A stretch of DNA of 64,000 bases, from NCBI RefSeq assembly GCF_004791585.1, contig NZ_SRUU01000003.1:186690-250689 (forward strand), in the 5' to 3' direction. The stretch comes from Mesorhizobium sp. M1C.F.Ca.ET.210.01.1.1. GTDB taxonomy: Bacteria; Pseudomonadota; Alphaproteobacteria; Rhizobiales; Rhizobiaceae. A model generated the notes under the pieces. That model did no database searches and was not told the origin of the DNA. It saw nothing but the letters and a program-made list of their open reading frames with translations. Numbering within the stretch: position 1 is the stretch's first letter; each line of letters starts with the position of its first letter. The position numbers and the translations under genes are program-made. Shown here piece by piece: positions 44,427 to 53,055 of this stretch.

Positions 44427-44460
44427 GTTCAAGCATGAACATAATAGTTCAAACATGAAC
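44427..44460. promoter_or_regulatory. Twin MarR-type operators
   Basis: GTTCAAGCATGAAC (44427-44440) and GTTCAAACATGAAC (44447-44460) are two near-identical palindromes (GTTCA-N4-TGAAC) whose starts are 20 bases apart, two helical turns. They fill the gap between the hydrolase and MarR genes, and the second covers the MarR start codon. This is a strong candidate for autorepression plus control of the hydrolase. Confidence 0.75.
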
Positions 44461-44907
44461 ATTAAGCAAGAGCTGCCCTGGGACAATCCGCGCTTTCGCA
44501 ACTGGGTTGCGGTGGCGCGCGCCTGCCATGTGCTGGAGCGCACGCTGGCGACAAAGCTCGCGCCGCTCGACCTCAAGCCTGCGCAGCTCGACGTGCTGAT
44601 GAACCTTTACCGCCATCCGGGCATGTCGCAGCACGACCTTGCCCGCAGGCTGCTGGTAGGCCGCTCCAACATCACTATGCTTTTGCCGCAGCTGGAGGCG
44701 CGCGGCCTGCTGCGTCGCGAGGGCGACGAGAAGGACAAGCGGGTGCTGCGGCTCAACCTCACCGAGGCCGGCGAGGCCCTGCTGATGCGGGCGCTGAAGG
44801 TTCACATGGCGCTGATCGAGAAGGCGATGAGCCAGTCGACGCCCGAACAGTGCGACATGATCGGCGAGCAGATGCGCAAGATCGCGGACGTGCTCAAGGA
44901 AGCCTGA
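44455..44907 (+). CDS. MarR family transcriptional regulator
   Basis: This 150-residue winged-helix regulator has helix-turn-helix segment MSQHDLARRLLVGRSNITMLLPQLEARGLL and wing REGDEKDKRVLRLNLTEAGEALL, both typical MarR features. ATG 44455 lies inside the second palindromic operator and has no Shine-Dalgarno site, so the mRNA may be leaderless or weakly translated. ATG 44398 is in frame but overlaps the divergent hydrolase start. The ligand is unknown. Confidence 0.87.
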   Translation: MNIKQELPWDNPRFRNWVAVARACHVLERTLATKLAPLDLKPAQLDVLMNLYRHPGMSQHDLARRLLVGRSNITMLLPQLEARGLLRREGDEKDKRVLRLNLTEAGEALLMRALKVHMALIEKAMSQSTPEQCDMIGEQMRKIADVLKEA

Positions 44908-44914
44908 GCCCGGG

Positions 44915-45526
44915 TCACCACATGGTTTTCTTCGCCCGCTCAGGCCATTCCTTATCGTAGGTGACGCCGTCGATAGTCTTGCGGCTGGTGATCTCGAGGA
45001 TCTGGCCTGGCGTCGGCAGCGACTTCGGATCGACATGCCTTGCCGGGCTCCACAGCTCCGAGCGCTCGATGGTGCGGGCGCACTGGAAATAGACCGTGTC
45101 GACGGCGATCACGGTGACCGACCGCGCCGGCTTACCGTCGACCGTGAAGGAGGCGCAAAGCTCGGCATCGGTGGTGATGTGAGCACGGCCGTTGATACGC
45201 AGCGTGGTGCCGGAGCCTGGCACCAGGAACAGCAGCCCTACGCGCGGATCGCGAATGATGTTCTTCAGCGAATCGGCGCGATTGTTGCCGCGCCTGTCGG
45301 GCATCATCAGCGTCTTCTCATCGGTGAGGCGCACAAAACCGGCGAGATCGCCGCGCGGAGAGCAGTCCAGCCCTTCCGGCCCGCTGGTCGCCAGCGCCAC
45401 GAAGGGCGAGGCCTCGATGAAGGCGGCATATTCGGGAATCACATGGTCGAGTTCCTTGACGATCGAGGCCTCGCCAGGCTGGCCGTAGAGGGCCTCGAGC
45501 TGTTCGATCGATGTGATGAGCGACAT
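44915..45526 (-). CDS. Pyridoxamine 5'-phosphate oxidase-family FMN-binding protein
   Basis: This 203-residue split-barrel flavoprotein of the PPOX superfamily resembles the MSMEG_1061-type branch. It has ASPFVALATSGPEGLDCSPRGD near residue 39, then LTDEKTLMMPDRRGNNRADSLKNIIRDPRVGLLFLVPG, which forms the FMN phosphate site, and a C-terminal dimerisation part. The usual activity is FMN-dependent oxidation or reduction of small molecules; the substrate is unknown and it is not the vitamin B6 enzyme PdxH. It is convergent with the MarR gene (7 bases apart). Confidence 0.85.
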   Translation of the reverse strand: MSLITSIEQLEALYGQPGEASIVKELDHVIPEYAAFIEASPFVALATSGPEGLDCSPRGDLAGFVRLTDEKTLMMPDRRGNNRADSLKNIIRDPRVGLLFLVPGSGTTLRINGRAHITTDAELCASFTVDGKPARSVTVIAVDTVYFQCARTIERSELWSPARHVDPKSLPTPGQILEITSRKTIDGVTYDKEWPERAKKTMW

Positions 45527-45616
45527 CTTTTTCGCCTCCTGACCTTTTGCCGGCGCTACGCTAAGTCCATGACGCTTTGACAGCCGATTGCCGAGACTGG
45601 ATTTCCGAACGCCAGG

Positions 45617-45970
45617 CTAGCGATCGCGGCTCAGCCCCTTTTCGGCAAGCTCGGCGAGATAGGCGTTCCAGCGTTCCTCCTTCTCATGCCCGAGCGTGTG
45701 AAGATAATTCCAGGTGAAGATGCCGGTGTCGTGGAAATCGTCGAAGGTGATGCGCACGGCGTAATTGCCGACCGGCTCGATCTTGAGGATCGCGACATTG
45801 CGCTTGCCGGGCACGGTCACCCGCTGTTCAGGCGAATGTCCCTGCACTTCCGCCGAAGGCGAGGCAACGCGCAACAACTCCGCCGGCAGCTCGAAAGGCT
45901 GGTGATCCGGGAAGGTCACGGTGAGCAGCTTGCGGTCTTTCGAGACCCTCAGTTCCTTTGGCGCTGTCAT
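45617..45970 (-). CDS. DUF971 domain-containing protein
   Basis: This 117-residue protein corresponds to the small DUF971 domain, also found at the N-terminus of gamma-butyrobetaine hydroxylases. Characteristic segments are LRVSKDRKLLTVTFPDHQPFELPAELLRV, the repeat-like VGNYAVRITFDDFHDTGIFTWNYLHTLG, and a charged end. Stand-alone DUF971 proteins are common in Proteobacteria, and some are linked to Fe-S metabolism. Here it lies between a flavoprotein gene and moaA, which encodes an Fe-S enzyme, but on the opposite strand from moaA. Confidence 0.88.
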   Translation of the reverse strand: MTAPKELRVSKDRKLLTVTFPDHQPFELPAELLRVASPSAEVQGHSPEQRVTVPGKRNVAILKIEPVGNYAVRITFDDFHDTGIFTWNYLHTLGHEKEERWNAYLAELAEKGLSRDR

Positions 45971-46166
45971 GTTCGGTCCTGCGTGAGATGGCGCCCTTCC
46001 CTACGCCGCTTCGTGAGATGCGGGAAGGTCATACGAAGTAGCCGACACGCAATGTCGGTCGCGGAATGTTACCAAAGATCAGGACCTTCTATCTTGAATG
46101 CTGGGCCGGATCGTATCACATAGCCGTATATAACGAGCCCGTTCACGGCCACGGAAGCGCTTGAAC

Positions 46167-47162
46167 ATGAACATGATCGACCCATTCGGTCGCACGATCA
46201 CCTACCTTCGCGTGTCGGTCACCGACCGCTGCGACTTCCGCTGCACCTATTGCATGGCCGAGGACATGACCTTCCTGCCGAAGAAGGACCTGTTGTCGCT
46301 CGAGGAACTCGACCGGCTCTGCAGCGTGTTCATCGAAAAGGGAGTGAGGAAGCTCAGGCTGACCGGCGGCGAGCCGCTGGTGCGCAAGAACATCATGCAT
46401 CTGGTGCGCCAGCTGTCGCGCCATCTGGAGAGCGGCGCGCTGGAGGAGCTGACACTTACCACCAACGGCTCGCAGCTCTCGCGCTTTGCCGCTGAGCTTG
46501 CCGATTGTGGGGTGAAGCGCATCAACGTCTCGCTCGACACGCTTGACGCCGACAAATTCCGCCAGATCACCCGCTGGGGCAATCTCGGCAAGGTGATGGA
46601 AGGCATCGACGCCGCGCAGGCCGCAGGGTTGAAGGTCAAGCTCAACGCCGTGGCGCTGCGCGACTTCAACGACGCCGAGATCCCCGAGATGCTGCGCTGG
46701 GCACATGGCCGCGGCATGGACCTCACCGTCATCGAGACCATGCCGATGGGCGAGATCGACGCCGACCGCACCGACCAATACCTGCCGCTGTCGCTGCTGC
46801 GCGCCTCGCTCGAGCGCCAGTTCACCTTGACCGACATCCCCTACAAGACCGGCGGCCCTGCGCGCTACGTCCAGGTCTCGGAGACCGGCGGCCGGCTCGG
46901 CTTCATCACGCCGATGACGCATAATTTCTGCGAGAGCTGCAACCGCGTGAGGCTGACCTGCACAGGCACGCTCTATATGTGCCTCGGCCAGGAGGACGCT
47001 GCCGACCTCAGGGCGCCGTTGCGTGCGTCCGAAGGCAACGAGTTGGTTGGCGAGGCCATAGACGAGGCAATCGGGCGCAAGCCGAAGGGCCATGATTTCG
47101 TCATCGACCGCCGCACCAGCCGTCCCTCGGTGTCGCGCCATATGAGCGTCACCGGCGGCTGA
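46167..47162 (+). CDS. moaA: GTP 3',8-cyclase MoaA
   Basis: This radical-SAM enzyme converts GTP to 3',8-cyclo-GTP, the first step of molybdenum cofactor synthesis. It has 331 residues from ATG 46167 (GGAAG upstream; TTG 46161 and ATG 46173 are alternatives). The N-terminal cluster cysteines are C22, C26 and C29 ([10 protein letters not shown]). The C-terminal cluster motif is [18 protein letters not shown], and the chain ends in the essential Gly-Gly pair (SVTGG). No Moco riboswitch was recognised upstream. mobA and mobB lie 2 kb downstream on the same strand. Confidence 0.95.
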   Translation: MNMIDPFGRTITYLRVSVTDRCDFRCTYCMAEDMTFLPKKDLLSLEELDRLCSVFIEKGVRKLRLTGGEPLVRKNIMHLVRQLSRHLESGALEELTLTTNGSQLSRFAAELADCGVKRINVSLDTLDADKFRQITRWGNLGKVMEGIDAAQAAGLKVKLNAVALRDFNDAEIPEMLRWAHGRGMDLTVIETMPMGEIDADRTDQYLPLSLLRASLERQFTLTDIPYKTGGPARYVQVSETGGRLGFITPMTHNFCESCNRVRLTCTGTLYMCLGQEDAADLRAPLRASEGNELVGEAIDEAIGRKPKGHDFVIDRRTSRPSVSRHMSVTGG

Positions 47163-47216
47163 TTTTTCCCAAGGATTGGTGCAGGATCACCTTTGGTCAC
47201 TGACCTTGGGGGCACC

Positions 47217-47714
47217 ATGAAACGTTTTCCTCTCATCCAGGGCGCGCCTTTGGCGATAGCCTTGTCGTCCTCATTGGCGGTCGTCGTCACAGCGGCGATC
47301 GCGAAGCCGTTCACCTACGTCAACGCGCGCTTCGGCACTTCCTGCACATTCCCGGACGAGATATTCAGCATCGCCGAAGCCGAGCCCGAGAATGGCGACG
47401 GGCAGCAATGGAGCGCGCCCGACGGCGCCAGCCTGACCTGCTCCGGCATCTACAACATCGACAACGATACACCGAGGGGCTTCGTCGCCGCCGAGAAGGC
47501 AAACACCGGACCGGGCTACAAGATCACCTATAGCAAGACCGGCAAGAATTGGGCGGTGTTGTCCGGCATCAAAGGCGACAAGGTCTTCTATGAGCGGCGC
47601 CTGTTCGGAAAGGACGGCGTCGTTCGCAGCGTCTGGATCGAATATCCTTCGTCGCTCAAGGCGAAATACGATCCGCTGACCGGCGCTATCGCGACCAGCC
47701 TGCGCGGCCCTTGA
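47217..47714 (+). CDS. Hypothetical exported protein
   Basis: This 165-residue protein has a signal sequence (MKRFPLIQGAPLAIALSSSLAVVVTAAIA). The mature part begins KPFTYVNARFGTSCTFPDEIF, has two cysteines that could pair (GTSCTF and LTCSGIY), and contains alternating strands (YKITYSKTGKNWAVLSGIKGDKVFYERRLF). I recognise no family; it resembles small periplasmic beta proteins of rhizobia. GGGGGCACC precedes the ATG. It follows moaA by 54 bases and could be read from the same transcript. Confidence 0.7.
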   Translation: MKRFPLIQGAPLAIALSSSLAVVVTAAIAKPFTYVNARFGTSCTFPDEIFSIAEAEPENGDGQQWSAPDGASLTCSGIYNIDNDTPRGFVAAEKANTGPGYKITYSKTGKNWAVLSGIKGDKVFYERRLFGKDGVVRSVWIEYPSSLKAKYDPLTGAIATSLRGP

Positions 47715-47828
47715 GGCAAGCGCGATTCACAGCAAAATAAACCTGTCGCGCTATCCTCCACCCGATTTACCGCCGGTCCGTTCCAGCCTAGCCTTCACAA
47801 GCGATTTTCGCTCAAGGGGGAAGTGCAC

Positions 47829-48188
47829 ATGCGCAAATTCATGCTTTCACTTGCAATGCTTGGAATTGTTTCCATGCCGGCGGCGGCCCAGTCGATCGGC
47901 GGCACCTACACGGTTTCCGGCACGAATTTCGACGGGTCGTCTTACGGCGGCGAGGCAACCATCACGCTGACCAGCGAGACGACCTGCACGATCCATTGGG
48001 AAACCGGCGGCTCGTCCTCGGACGGCATCTGCATGCGCAACGACAATGCCTTTTCCGCAGGCTATGTGATGGGCAAGGAAATCGGCCTCGTCGCCTACAA
48101 GGTAGAGGATGACGGCTCGCTGCATGGGCTCTGGACCATCGCAGGCAAGGATGGCAACGGCACCGAGAGGCTGGCGCCCAAGAAATAA
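47829..48188 (+). CDS. Hypothetical exported beta-rich protein
   Basis: This 119-residue protein has a signal peptide (MRKFMLSLAMLGIVSMPAAAQ). The mature domain, IGGTYTVSGTNFDGSSYGGEATITLTSETTCTIHWETG and onward to GLWTIAGKDGNGTERLAPK, reads as a small beta barrel of a type common among uncharacterised alphaproteobacterial secreted proteins. Two cysteines (TTCTIHW and GICMRND) probably pair. AAGGGGGAA is a strong ribosome-binding site, and a terminator follows. No function known. Confidence 0.75.
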   Translation: MRKFMLSLAMLGIVSMPAAAQSIGGTYTVSGTNFDGSSYGGEATITLTSETTCTIHWETGGSSSDGICMRNDNAFSAGYVMGKEIGLVAYKVEDDGSLHGLWTIAGKDGNGTERLAPKK

Positions 48189-48211
48189 GACCAACTGCTT
48201 TCCAGCAAGCC

Positions 48212-48235
48212 GGGCCACGGCAGATGCTGTGGCCC
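48212..48235 (+). terminator. Terminator after the beta-rich exported protein gene
   Basis: GGGCCAC / GTGGCCC (48212-48218 with 48229-48235) pairs over 7 bp and is followed by the T-rich ATTTCTTT. Confidence 0.7.
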
Positions 48236-48306
48236 ATTTCTTTGGCGTTGCTGTCTTCCGGCTGCCTGCTACAGGCTTGGTCCAAAAATAGAAACCGGAA
48301 ACGCCC

Positions 48307-49227
48307 TTGCCTCTTTCGCCCAATCTTCGCGGCGCGCTGTTCATGGTCGTGGCCATGGTTGGCTTCACCCTGAACGACGCCATCACCAAATTCTCCTCCG
48401 AATCGATGAACATGTCGCAGGTGATGCTGGTGCGGGGTGCCTTCGCCTCGCTGTTCGTCGGCCTGCTCGCCTGGCAGCGCGGCGCGCTGGCCAATCCCGG
48501 CGCCATGCTGCAGCCGATGGTGGCGGTGCGTGTCGCCGGCGAAGCCGGCGCCACCGTGTCCTTCCTCATCGCCCTCGCCCATCTGCCGATCGCCAATGTC
48601 TCGGCCGTGCTGCAGGCCCTGCCGCTTGCCGTGACGATGGGCGCCGCCCTTTTCTTCGGCGAAGGCGTCGGCTGGCGTCGTTGGCTGGCAATTGCCCTTG
48701 GTTTTGCCGGCGTTCTGATCATCGTGCGGCCGGGGTTCGAGGGCTTCAGCGTCTATTCGCTGCTGGCGCTGACCAGCGTGGTCTGCTGCGCTGTGCGTGA
48801 CCTGGCCACCAAGCGAATCCCGCAGGCGATCCCGACCATGCTGGTGTCGACGGCGACCGCGCTGGCCATGACGGTGCTTGGCGCGCTGCTCTTGCCGCCG
48901 ATGGGCGGCTGGACGCCGATGAGCGGCGAGGCCACAGCGCTGCTGGCGCTGGCGGCCGTGCTGGTGCTCATCGGCTACCAGTTCATCATCATGGCGATGC
49001 GCTCGGGCGACATCTCCTTCATCGCGCCCTTCCGCTACACCGCATTGTTGTGGTCGATCCTGCTCGGGCTCGTCATCTTCGGCGACATCCCTGATCTGCC
49101 GATGATCGTGGGCGCCACCATCATCATCGGCTCCGGCCTTTATGCGCTCTACCGCGAGCGCATCGTCGGCCGGCGCCAGCCTGCCGCTGAAAGCGCTGGA
49201 CCCGACATGGCGCCGGACGGCATATAG
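48307..49227 (+). CDS. DMT superfamily transporter (EamA domains)
   Basis: This 306-residue inner-membrane transporter has ten hydrophobic helices in two EamA repeats. The first begins LRGALFMVVAMVGFTLNDAITKF and contains ANVSAVLQALPLAVTMGAALFFGEGVGWRRWLAIALGFAGVLIIV, which is diagnostic of the family. The second half repeats the pattern around residues 150-290. Start is TTG 48307 with GGAAA upstream; the first in-frame ATG (48343) would cut into the first helix. Substrate unknown (amino acids or metabolites in relatives). mobA begins 5 bases downstream. Confidence 0.87.
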   Translation: MPLSPNLRGALFMVVAMVGFTLNDAITKFSSESMNMSQVMLVRGAFASLFVGLLAWQRGALANPGAMLQPMVAVRVAGEAGATVSFLIALAHLPIANVSAVLQALPLAVTMGAALFFGEGVGWRRWLAIALGFAGVLIIVRPGFEGFSVYSLLALTSVVCCAVRDLATKRIPQAIPTMLVSTATALAMTVLGALLLPPMGGWTPMSGEATALLALAAVLVLIGYQFIIMAMRSGDISFIAPFRYTALLWSILLGLVIFGDIPDLPMIVGATIIIGSGLYALYRERIVGRRQPAAESAGPDMAPDGI

Positions 49228-49232
49228 GCGCG

Positions 49233-49865
49233 ATGGACCGGAGCATTGCGGGCATCATCCTGGCGGGAGGCCAGTCGCGCCGGATGGGCGGCGGCGACAA
49301 GCCTCTTCTGTCGCTGGGCAAGGGCAGGCTGATCGAGCACGTCGCCGCGCGTCTGAAGCCACAGGTGGGCACGCTGGCGCTCAACGCCAACAGCGACCCC
49401 GCACGGTTTGCCGGCATGAATCTGCCGGTGCTTGCCGATACGGTGCTGGGCTATGCCGGCCCATTGGCAGGAATCCTGACCGGTCTCGAATGGGCGGCGG
49501 ACAGCACGGCTTGCCGGTCGCTGGTCAGCGCGGCCGGTGACACACCATTCTTCCCCGGCGACCTCGTCGAACGATTGGCCGCGGCGGCCCGCGAACGGCC
49601 AGGCGCGATCGCCGTCGCCAGTTCCGACGGCAGATGGCATCCGACCTTCGCACTCTGGCCGATCGACCTTCGCGATGCCTTGCACCATTTCCTGGTCGAC
49701 GAGGACAACCGCCGGGTTTCGGCCTTCATGCAGTGGCACGATTTCGTCCAGGTGGAGTTTCCGATGATCGAGGCCGAAGGCAAACGGATCGACCCGTTCT
49801 TCAACATCAACACGCCGGACGATCTTGCGGAGGCCCAACGTCTGTTGCAAAGCCTGCAGCCATGA
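49233..49865 (+). CDS. mobA: Molybdenum cofactor guanylyltransferase MobA
   Basis: This enzyme transfers GMP from GTP to molybdopterin, forming the guanine dinucleotide cofactor used by DMSO-reductase-family enzymes. It has 210 residues. The nucleotidyltransferase loop is LAGGQSRRMGGGDKPLLSLGKG (residues 10-31), and the metal Asp lies in SAAGDTPFFPGDLV. The C-terminal FFNINTPDDLAEAQRLL is the family's usual ending. Its stop overlaps the mobB start (ATGA). The preceding DMT transporter gene ends 5 bases upstream, so the three probably form one operon. Confidence 0.93.
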   Translation: MDRSIAGIILAGGQSRRMGGGDKPLLSLGKGRLIEHVAARLKPQVGTLALNANSDPARFAGMNLPVLADTVLGYAGPLAGILTGLEWAADSTACRSLVSAAGDTPFFPGDLVERLAAAARERPGAIAVASSDGRWHPTFALWPIDLRDALHHFLVDEDNRRVSAFMQWHDFVQVEFPMIEAEGKRIDPFFNINTPDDLAEAQRLLQSLQP

Positions 49866-50389
49866 GACGCGTGTTCGGCATCACCGGCTGGAAGAATTCC
49901 GGCAAGACGACGCTGACCGAGAAGCTGCTCGCCGAACTCGTCCGGCGCGGCTGGACGGTCTCGACGGTCAAGCATGCCCATCATGACTTCGACATCGACA
50001 AGCCGGGCGCGGACTCCTTTCGCCACCGTCAGGCAGGCGCCACCGAGGTCGCGATCGTCTCCGGCCGGCGCTGGGCGCTGATGCACGAGCTGCGCAGCGA
50101 AGACGAGCCGTCGCTGGACGCGATCCTGGCGCGGCTGACGCCCTCGGACATCGTGCTCGTCGAAGGCTACAAGCGCGAGGCGCACAAGAAGATCGAGACG
50201 CGGCGGATGGAGGCCAAGGACCGGACGCCGCTTTCGGCCGGCGATCCGAACATCGTCGCCATCGCAGCGGATTTCAAAGTCGAAGGCGAGAGCCTGCCGG
50301 TTTTCGACCTCGACGACACGAAATCGATAGCCGACTTTGTCGAGCGCGCGACCGGCCTCGTCACGCAAGGCAAGGCTCGGGGCAAGTAA
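49862..50389 (+). CDS. mobB: Molybdopterin-guanine dinucleotide biosynthesis protein MobB
   Basis: This 175-residue P-loop GTPase-like accessory protein of molybdopterin guanine dinucleotide synthesis has Walker A GWKNSGKTTL (residues 8-17). It is followed by the conserved VSTVKHAHHDFDIDKPGADSFRHRQAGA block and LVEGYKREAHKKIE. MobB stimulates MobA but is not essential in E. coli. The ATG overlaps the mobA stop in ATGA, so translation is coupled. Confidence 0.93.
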   Translation: MRRVFGITGWKNSGKTTLTEKLLAELVRRGWTVSTVKHAHHDFDIDKPGADSFRHRQAGATEVAIVSGRRWALMHELRSEDEPSLDAILARLTPSDIVLVEGYKREAHKKIETRRMEAKDRTPLSAGDPNIVAIAADFKVEGESLPVFDLDDTKSIADFVERATGLVTQGKARGK

Positions 50390-50540
50390 CGCAGCGGCAG
50401 ACGGCGATTGTCGTTTGCAGTTGTTTTGCAGTTGCTTTTTTCTTCGAAAGAGTGGGAGTATCCCGCGCAGCGGGCGGTCAAAAAGCGCCGTCCACAAGAG
50501 CCGCACGGGACAGCGGCCATGACAATATGAGAGGATTATC

Positions 50541-51326
50541 ATGCGTATTGCACTGCGTATCGCGCTCGCCGCTTCGGCCGCGCTGCTGACACTTGGCGTT
50601 GCCCAGGCTCAGGAAAAGACCCTGAGGATCGGCACCGAAGGCGCGTATCCGCCCTTCAACAACCTCACCTCGGACGGCCAGCTCGTCGGTTTCGACATCG
50701 ATATCGCCAAGGCGCTGTGTGACGAAATGAAGGTGAAGTGCACCTTCGTCGCGCAAGACTGGGACGGCATCATCCCGGCGCTGCAGGCCGGCAAGTTCGA
50801 CGCCATCGTCGCCTCGATGTCGATCACACCCGAACGCCAGGAAAAGGTCGACTTCACCCACAAATACTACAACACACCCTCGGCGATCGCCGTGCCGAAG
50901 GATTCGCCGCTCAAGGGCGTCACCAAGGAAGATCTTGCCGGCAAGAATATCGGCGTCGCCACCACGACCACGCATTTCAACTATGCCTCCAAGACCTATA
51001 CCGACAGCACCATCAAGGGTTATCCGAGCAGCCCCGAAGAGCAGGCCGACCTCGCCAATGGCCGCCTCGACGCCATCGAGGACGATATCGTCGTGCTGCA
51101 GCAGTGGCTGGATTCGCCCGACGGCGCCTGCTGCAAGATCCTCGGCCAGCCCTCGCCGCAGCCGGTCGAGATCTTCGGACCGGGGGCCGGCATTGCCGTT
51201 CGCAAGGGCGAGACCGATCTGGTCAACAAGCTGAATTCCGCCATCGACGCCATCCGCAAGAACGGAAAATACAAGGAAATCAACGACAAGTACTTCAAGT
51301 TCGACGTCTACGGCGCCGAGTCCTGA
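50541..51326 (+). CDS. Polar amino-acid ABC transporter substrate-binding protein (family 3)
   Basis: This 261-residue periplasmic binding protein has a signal peptide (MRIALRIALAASAALLTLGVAQA). Family-3 signature GFDIDIAKALCDEMKVKCTFVAQDWDGIIPALQAGKFDAIVASMSIT closely follows the HisJ/ArgT pattern, including the Asp and Ser/Arg region (MSITPERQ) that binds the amino-acid backbone. Lysine/arginine/ornithine or histidine is the probable ligand class. A strong hairpin lies between this gene and its permeases, which would raise its level relative to them. Confidence 0.88.
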   Translation: MRIALRIALAASAALLTLGVAQAQEKTLRIGTEGAYPPFNNLTSDGQLVGFDIDIAKALCDEMKVKCTFVAQDWDGIIPALQAGKFDAIVASMSITPERQEKVDFTHKYYNTPSAIAVPKDSPLKGVTKEDLAGKNIGVATTTTHFNYASKTYTDSTIKGYPSSPEEQADLANGRLDAIEDDIVVLQQWLDSPDGACCKILGQPSPQPVEIFGPGAGIAVRKGETDLVNKLNSAIDAIRKNGKYKEINDKYFKFDVYGAES

Positions 51327-51338
51327 TCATTGCGCTCG

Positions 51339-51364
51339 GGGCGGTGAGGAAAACCTCGCCGCCC
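51339..51364 (+). terminator. Internal terminator/attenuator between binding protein and permeases
   Basis: GGGCGGTGAGG pairs with CCTCGCCGCCC over 11 bp (one G-T pair) around an AAAA loop, followed by TTCTTT. It is only 13 bases after the binding-protein stop. As the permeases follow on the same strand, it probably acts as a partial terminator or mRNA-stabilising stem. Confidence 0.75.
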
Positions 51365-51404
51365 TTCTTTCATAAAGGTATCGCCACGGAGATCAGACCC
51401 GTCA

Positions 51405-52121
51405 ATGCCAGCCCAAAGCATTTGGACACTTCTCAGTTGGGGACCGGATGGCTGGAGTGACGACATTGCGTCTGGTGTGCTGGTCACGATTGTGTTGGCG
51501 CTCGCCACGCTGCCGATCGGCCTGACGATCGGCTTTTTCGTCGCCTTCGCCAAGCAGTCCCAGGAACCATCACTGCGGCTTGCGGCCAACATCTACACGA
51601 CGGTTTTTCGCGGCCTGCCCGAACTGGTCACGCTGTTTCTGTTCTTCTTCGGCATGCCGCTGCTGCTGCAGTACCTTGTCCGGCTGTTCAATCCGGATGC
51701 GACGGTCGACGTCAACAGCTTCATCGCCGGCATGATCGTGCTGTCGCTGATCTTCTCGTCCTACGCCAGCGAGGTTTTTCTTTCGGCTTTTCGCGCCATT
51801 CCCAAGGGCCAGTATGAGGGCGGCTACGCCATCGGCCTTGCGAAATGGCAGACGATGCGCCTGGTGATCCTGCCGCAATTGCTGCGCATCGCTTTCCCGG
51901 GTCTGGAAAACTGCTGGCTCAGCCTGCTTAAGGACACATCGCTGGTCTCGGTCGTCAACCTTGCCGAAACCTTGCGCAATGCCGGCGTCGCGGCGCGCGT
52001 CACCAAGCATTCGTTCCTCTTCTATAGTGTGGCGGCGCTGGTCTTCCTCGTGCTGGCCATCCTGTCGTCGATCGCCACCGGCTATATTCTGCGCTCGCTT
52101 GGGCGGAGGGAGGCACGATGA
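51405..52121 (+). CDS. Amino-acid ABC transporter permease (HisQ-like)
   Basis: This 238-residue permease of the His/Glu/Gln/Arg type has about five helices. The conserved cytoplasmic EAA loop is visible as EVFLSAFRAIPKGQYEGGYAIGLAKWQTMRLVILPQ, which docks to the ATPase. TVFRGLPELVTLFLFFFGMP is the family's early signature. Its stop overlaps the next permease start in ATGA. No ATPase gene follows, so it must share one encoded elsewhere. Confidence 0.9.
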   Translation: MPAQSIWTLLSWGPDGWSDDIASGVLVTIVLALATLPIGLTIGFFVAFAKQSQEPSLRLAANIYTTVFRGLPELVTLFLFFFGMPLLLQYLVRLFNPDATVDVNSFIAGMIVLSLIFSSYASEVFLSAFRAIPKGQYEGGYAIGLAKWQTMRLVILPQLLRIAFPGLENCWLSLLKDTSLVSVVNLAETLRNAGVAARVTKHSFLFYSVAALVFLVLAILSSIATGYILRSLGRREAR

Positions 52122-52942
52122 GCGTCAGCCAGGCCATTGCCGTCGACAGGCCGCCGCCCCAGGCGCGCGGCTGGCCGCGCGCCCGCATCGTCGGCTACGC
52201 GCTGGTCGGTGTGTGGATACTCTTCGGCCTCGGCATCGTGGCCTATCTCGTCCACGCCTGGAATGCCGAATTCTTCGCCAGATACGCACCGGCCTATCTG
52301 CAGGGCCTGGGAACCACCCTGTCGCTGGTGGCGATTTCAATGGTGACAGGCGCGATCCTGTCGTTACCCGTCGCCTACGGACGCATGTCCAAGAACCGGA
52401 TCCTGTCCGCCCTCGCCTATTGCTACGTCTATTTCTTCCGCGGCACCCCGCTGCTCGTGCAGACCTATCTGGTCTATTACGGCGTCGGCTCGTTCCGGCC
52501 CGAGCTCGAGACGGTCGGGTTGTGGTGGTTCTTCCGCGAAGCCTTCTACTGCGGCGTCTTTGCCTTCTCGCTCAACACCGCTGCCTACCAGGCCGAAATC
52601 CTGCGCGGAGCCATCGAGAGCGTACCCAGGGGCCAGTGGGAAGGCGCCGCATCGCTCGGCCTGCACAAGTTGCAGACGCTTCGCAAGGTCATCATGCCGC
52701 AGGCGATCGTGGTGGCGCTGCGGCCTTACGGCAACGAGCTCATCCTGATGATCAAGGCTTCGGCCATCGTCGCCATCATCACCGTCTACGACCTCATGGG
52801 CAATGCGAAGCTCGCCTATGCAAGATCCTTCGACATCCAGGCCTATATCTGGGTGGCGATTGTCTATCTGGTATTGGTCGAGATCCTGCGCCACGGCGTC
52901 GAATGGATCGAGCGCCGCATCACCATCCACCTCAAGCGATAG
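52118..52942 (+). CDS. Amino-acid ABC transporter permease (HisM-like)
   Basis: This 274-residue second permease of the polar amino-acid importer has an N-terminal hydrophilic extension of about 25 residues, then five or six helices. The family signature YFFRGTPLLVQTYLVYYG is present, as is the EAA loop EILRGAIESVPRGQWEGAASLGLHKLQTLRKVIMPQA. It is translationally coupled to the previous gene. The next gene encodes a dehydrogenase, not the expected ATPase. Confidence 0.9.
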   Translation: MSVSQAIAVDRPPPQARGWPRARIVGYALVGVWILFGLGIVAYLVHAWNAEFFARYAPAYLQGLGTTLSLVAISMVTGAILSLPVAYGRMSKNRILSALAYCYVYFFRGTPLLVQTYLVYYGVGSFRPELETVGLWWFFREAFYCGVFAFSLNTAAYQAEILRGAIESVPRGQWEGAASLGLHKLQTLRKVIMPQAIVVALRPYGNELILMIKASAIVAIITVYDLMGNAKLAYARSFDIQAYIWVAIVYLVLVEILRHGVEWIERRITIHLKR

Positions 52943-53055
52943 CGCGCCGCATTCCAGCCTGCACCAGCCGATGCGGCTCTCCGCGCCTTGACGAATTTTT
53001 CGCATGGCCTAGACCTTCCGCCACTGAAATCTCTCTTTTGTTGGAAGGCAGGCTT

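Noticed and set aside
45971..46166. Molybdenum cofactor riboswitch upstream of moaA
   Set aside because: The gap is short and no Moco-RNA consensus stems were recognised.
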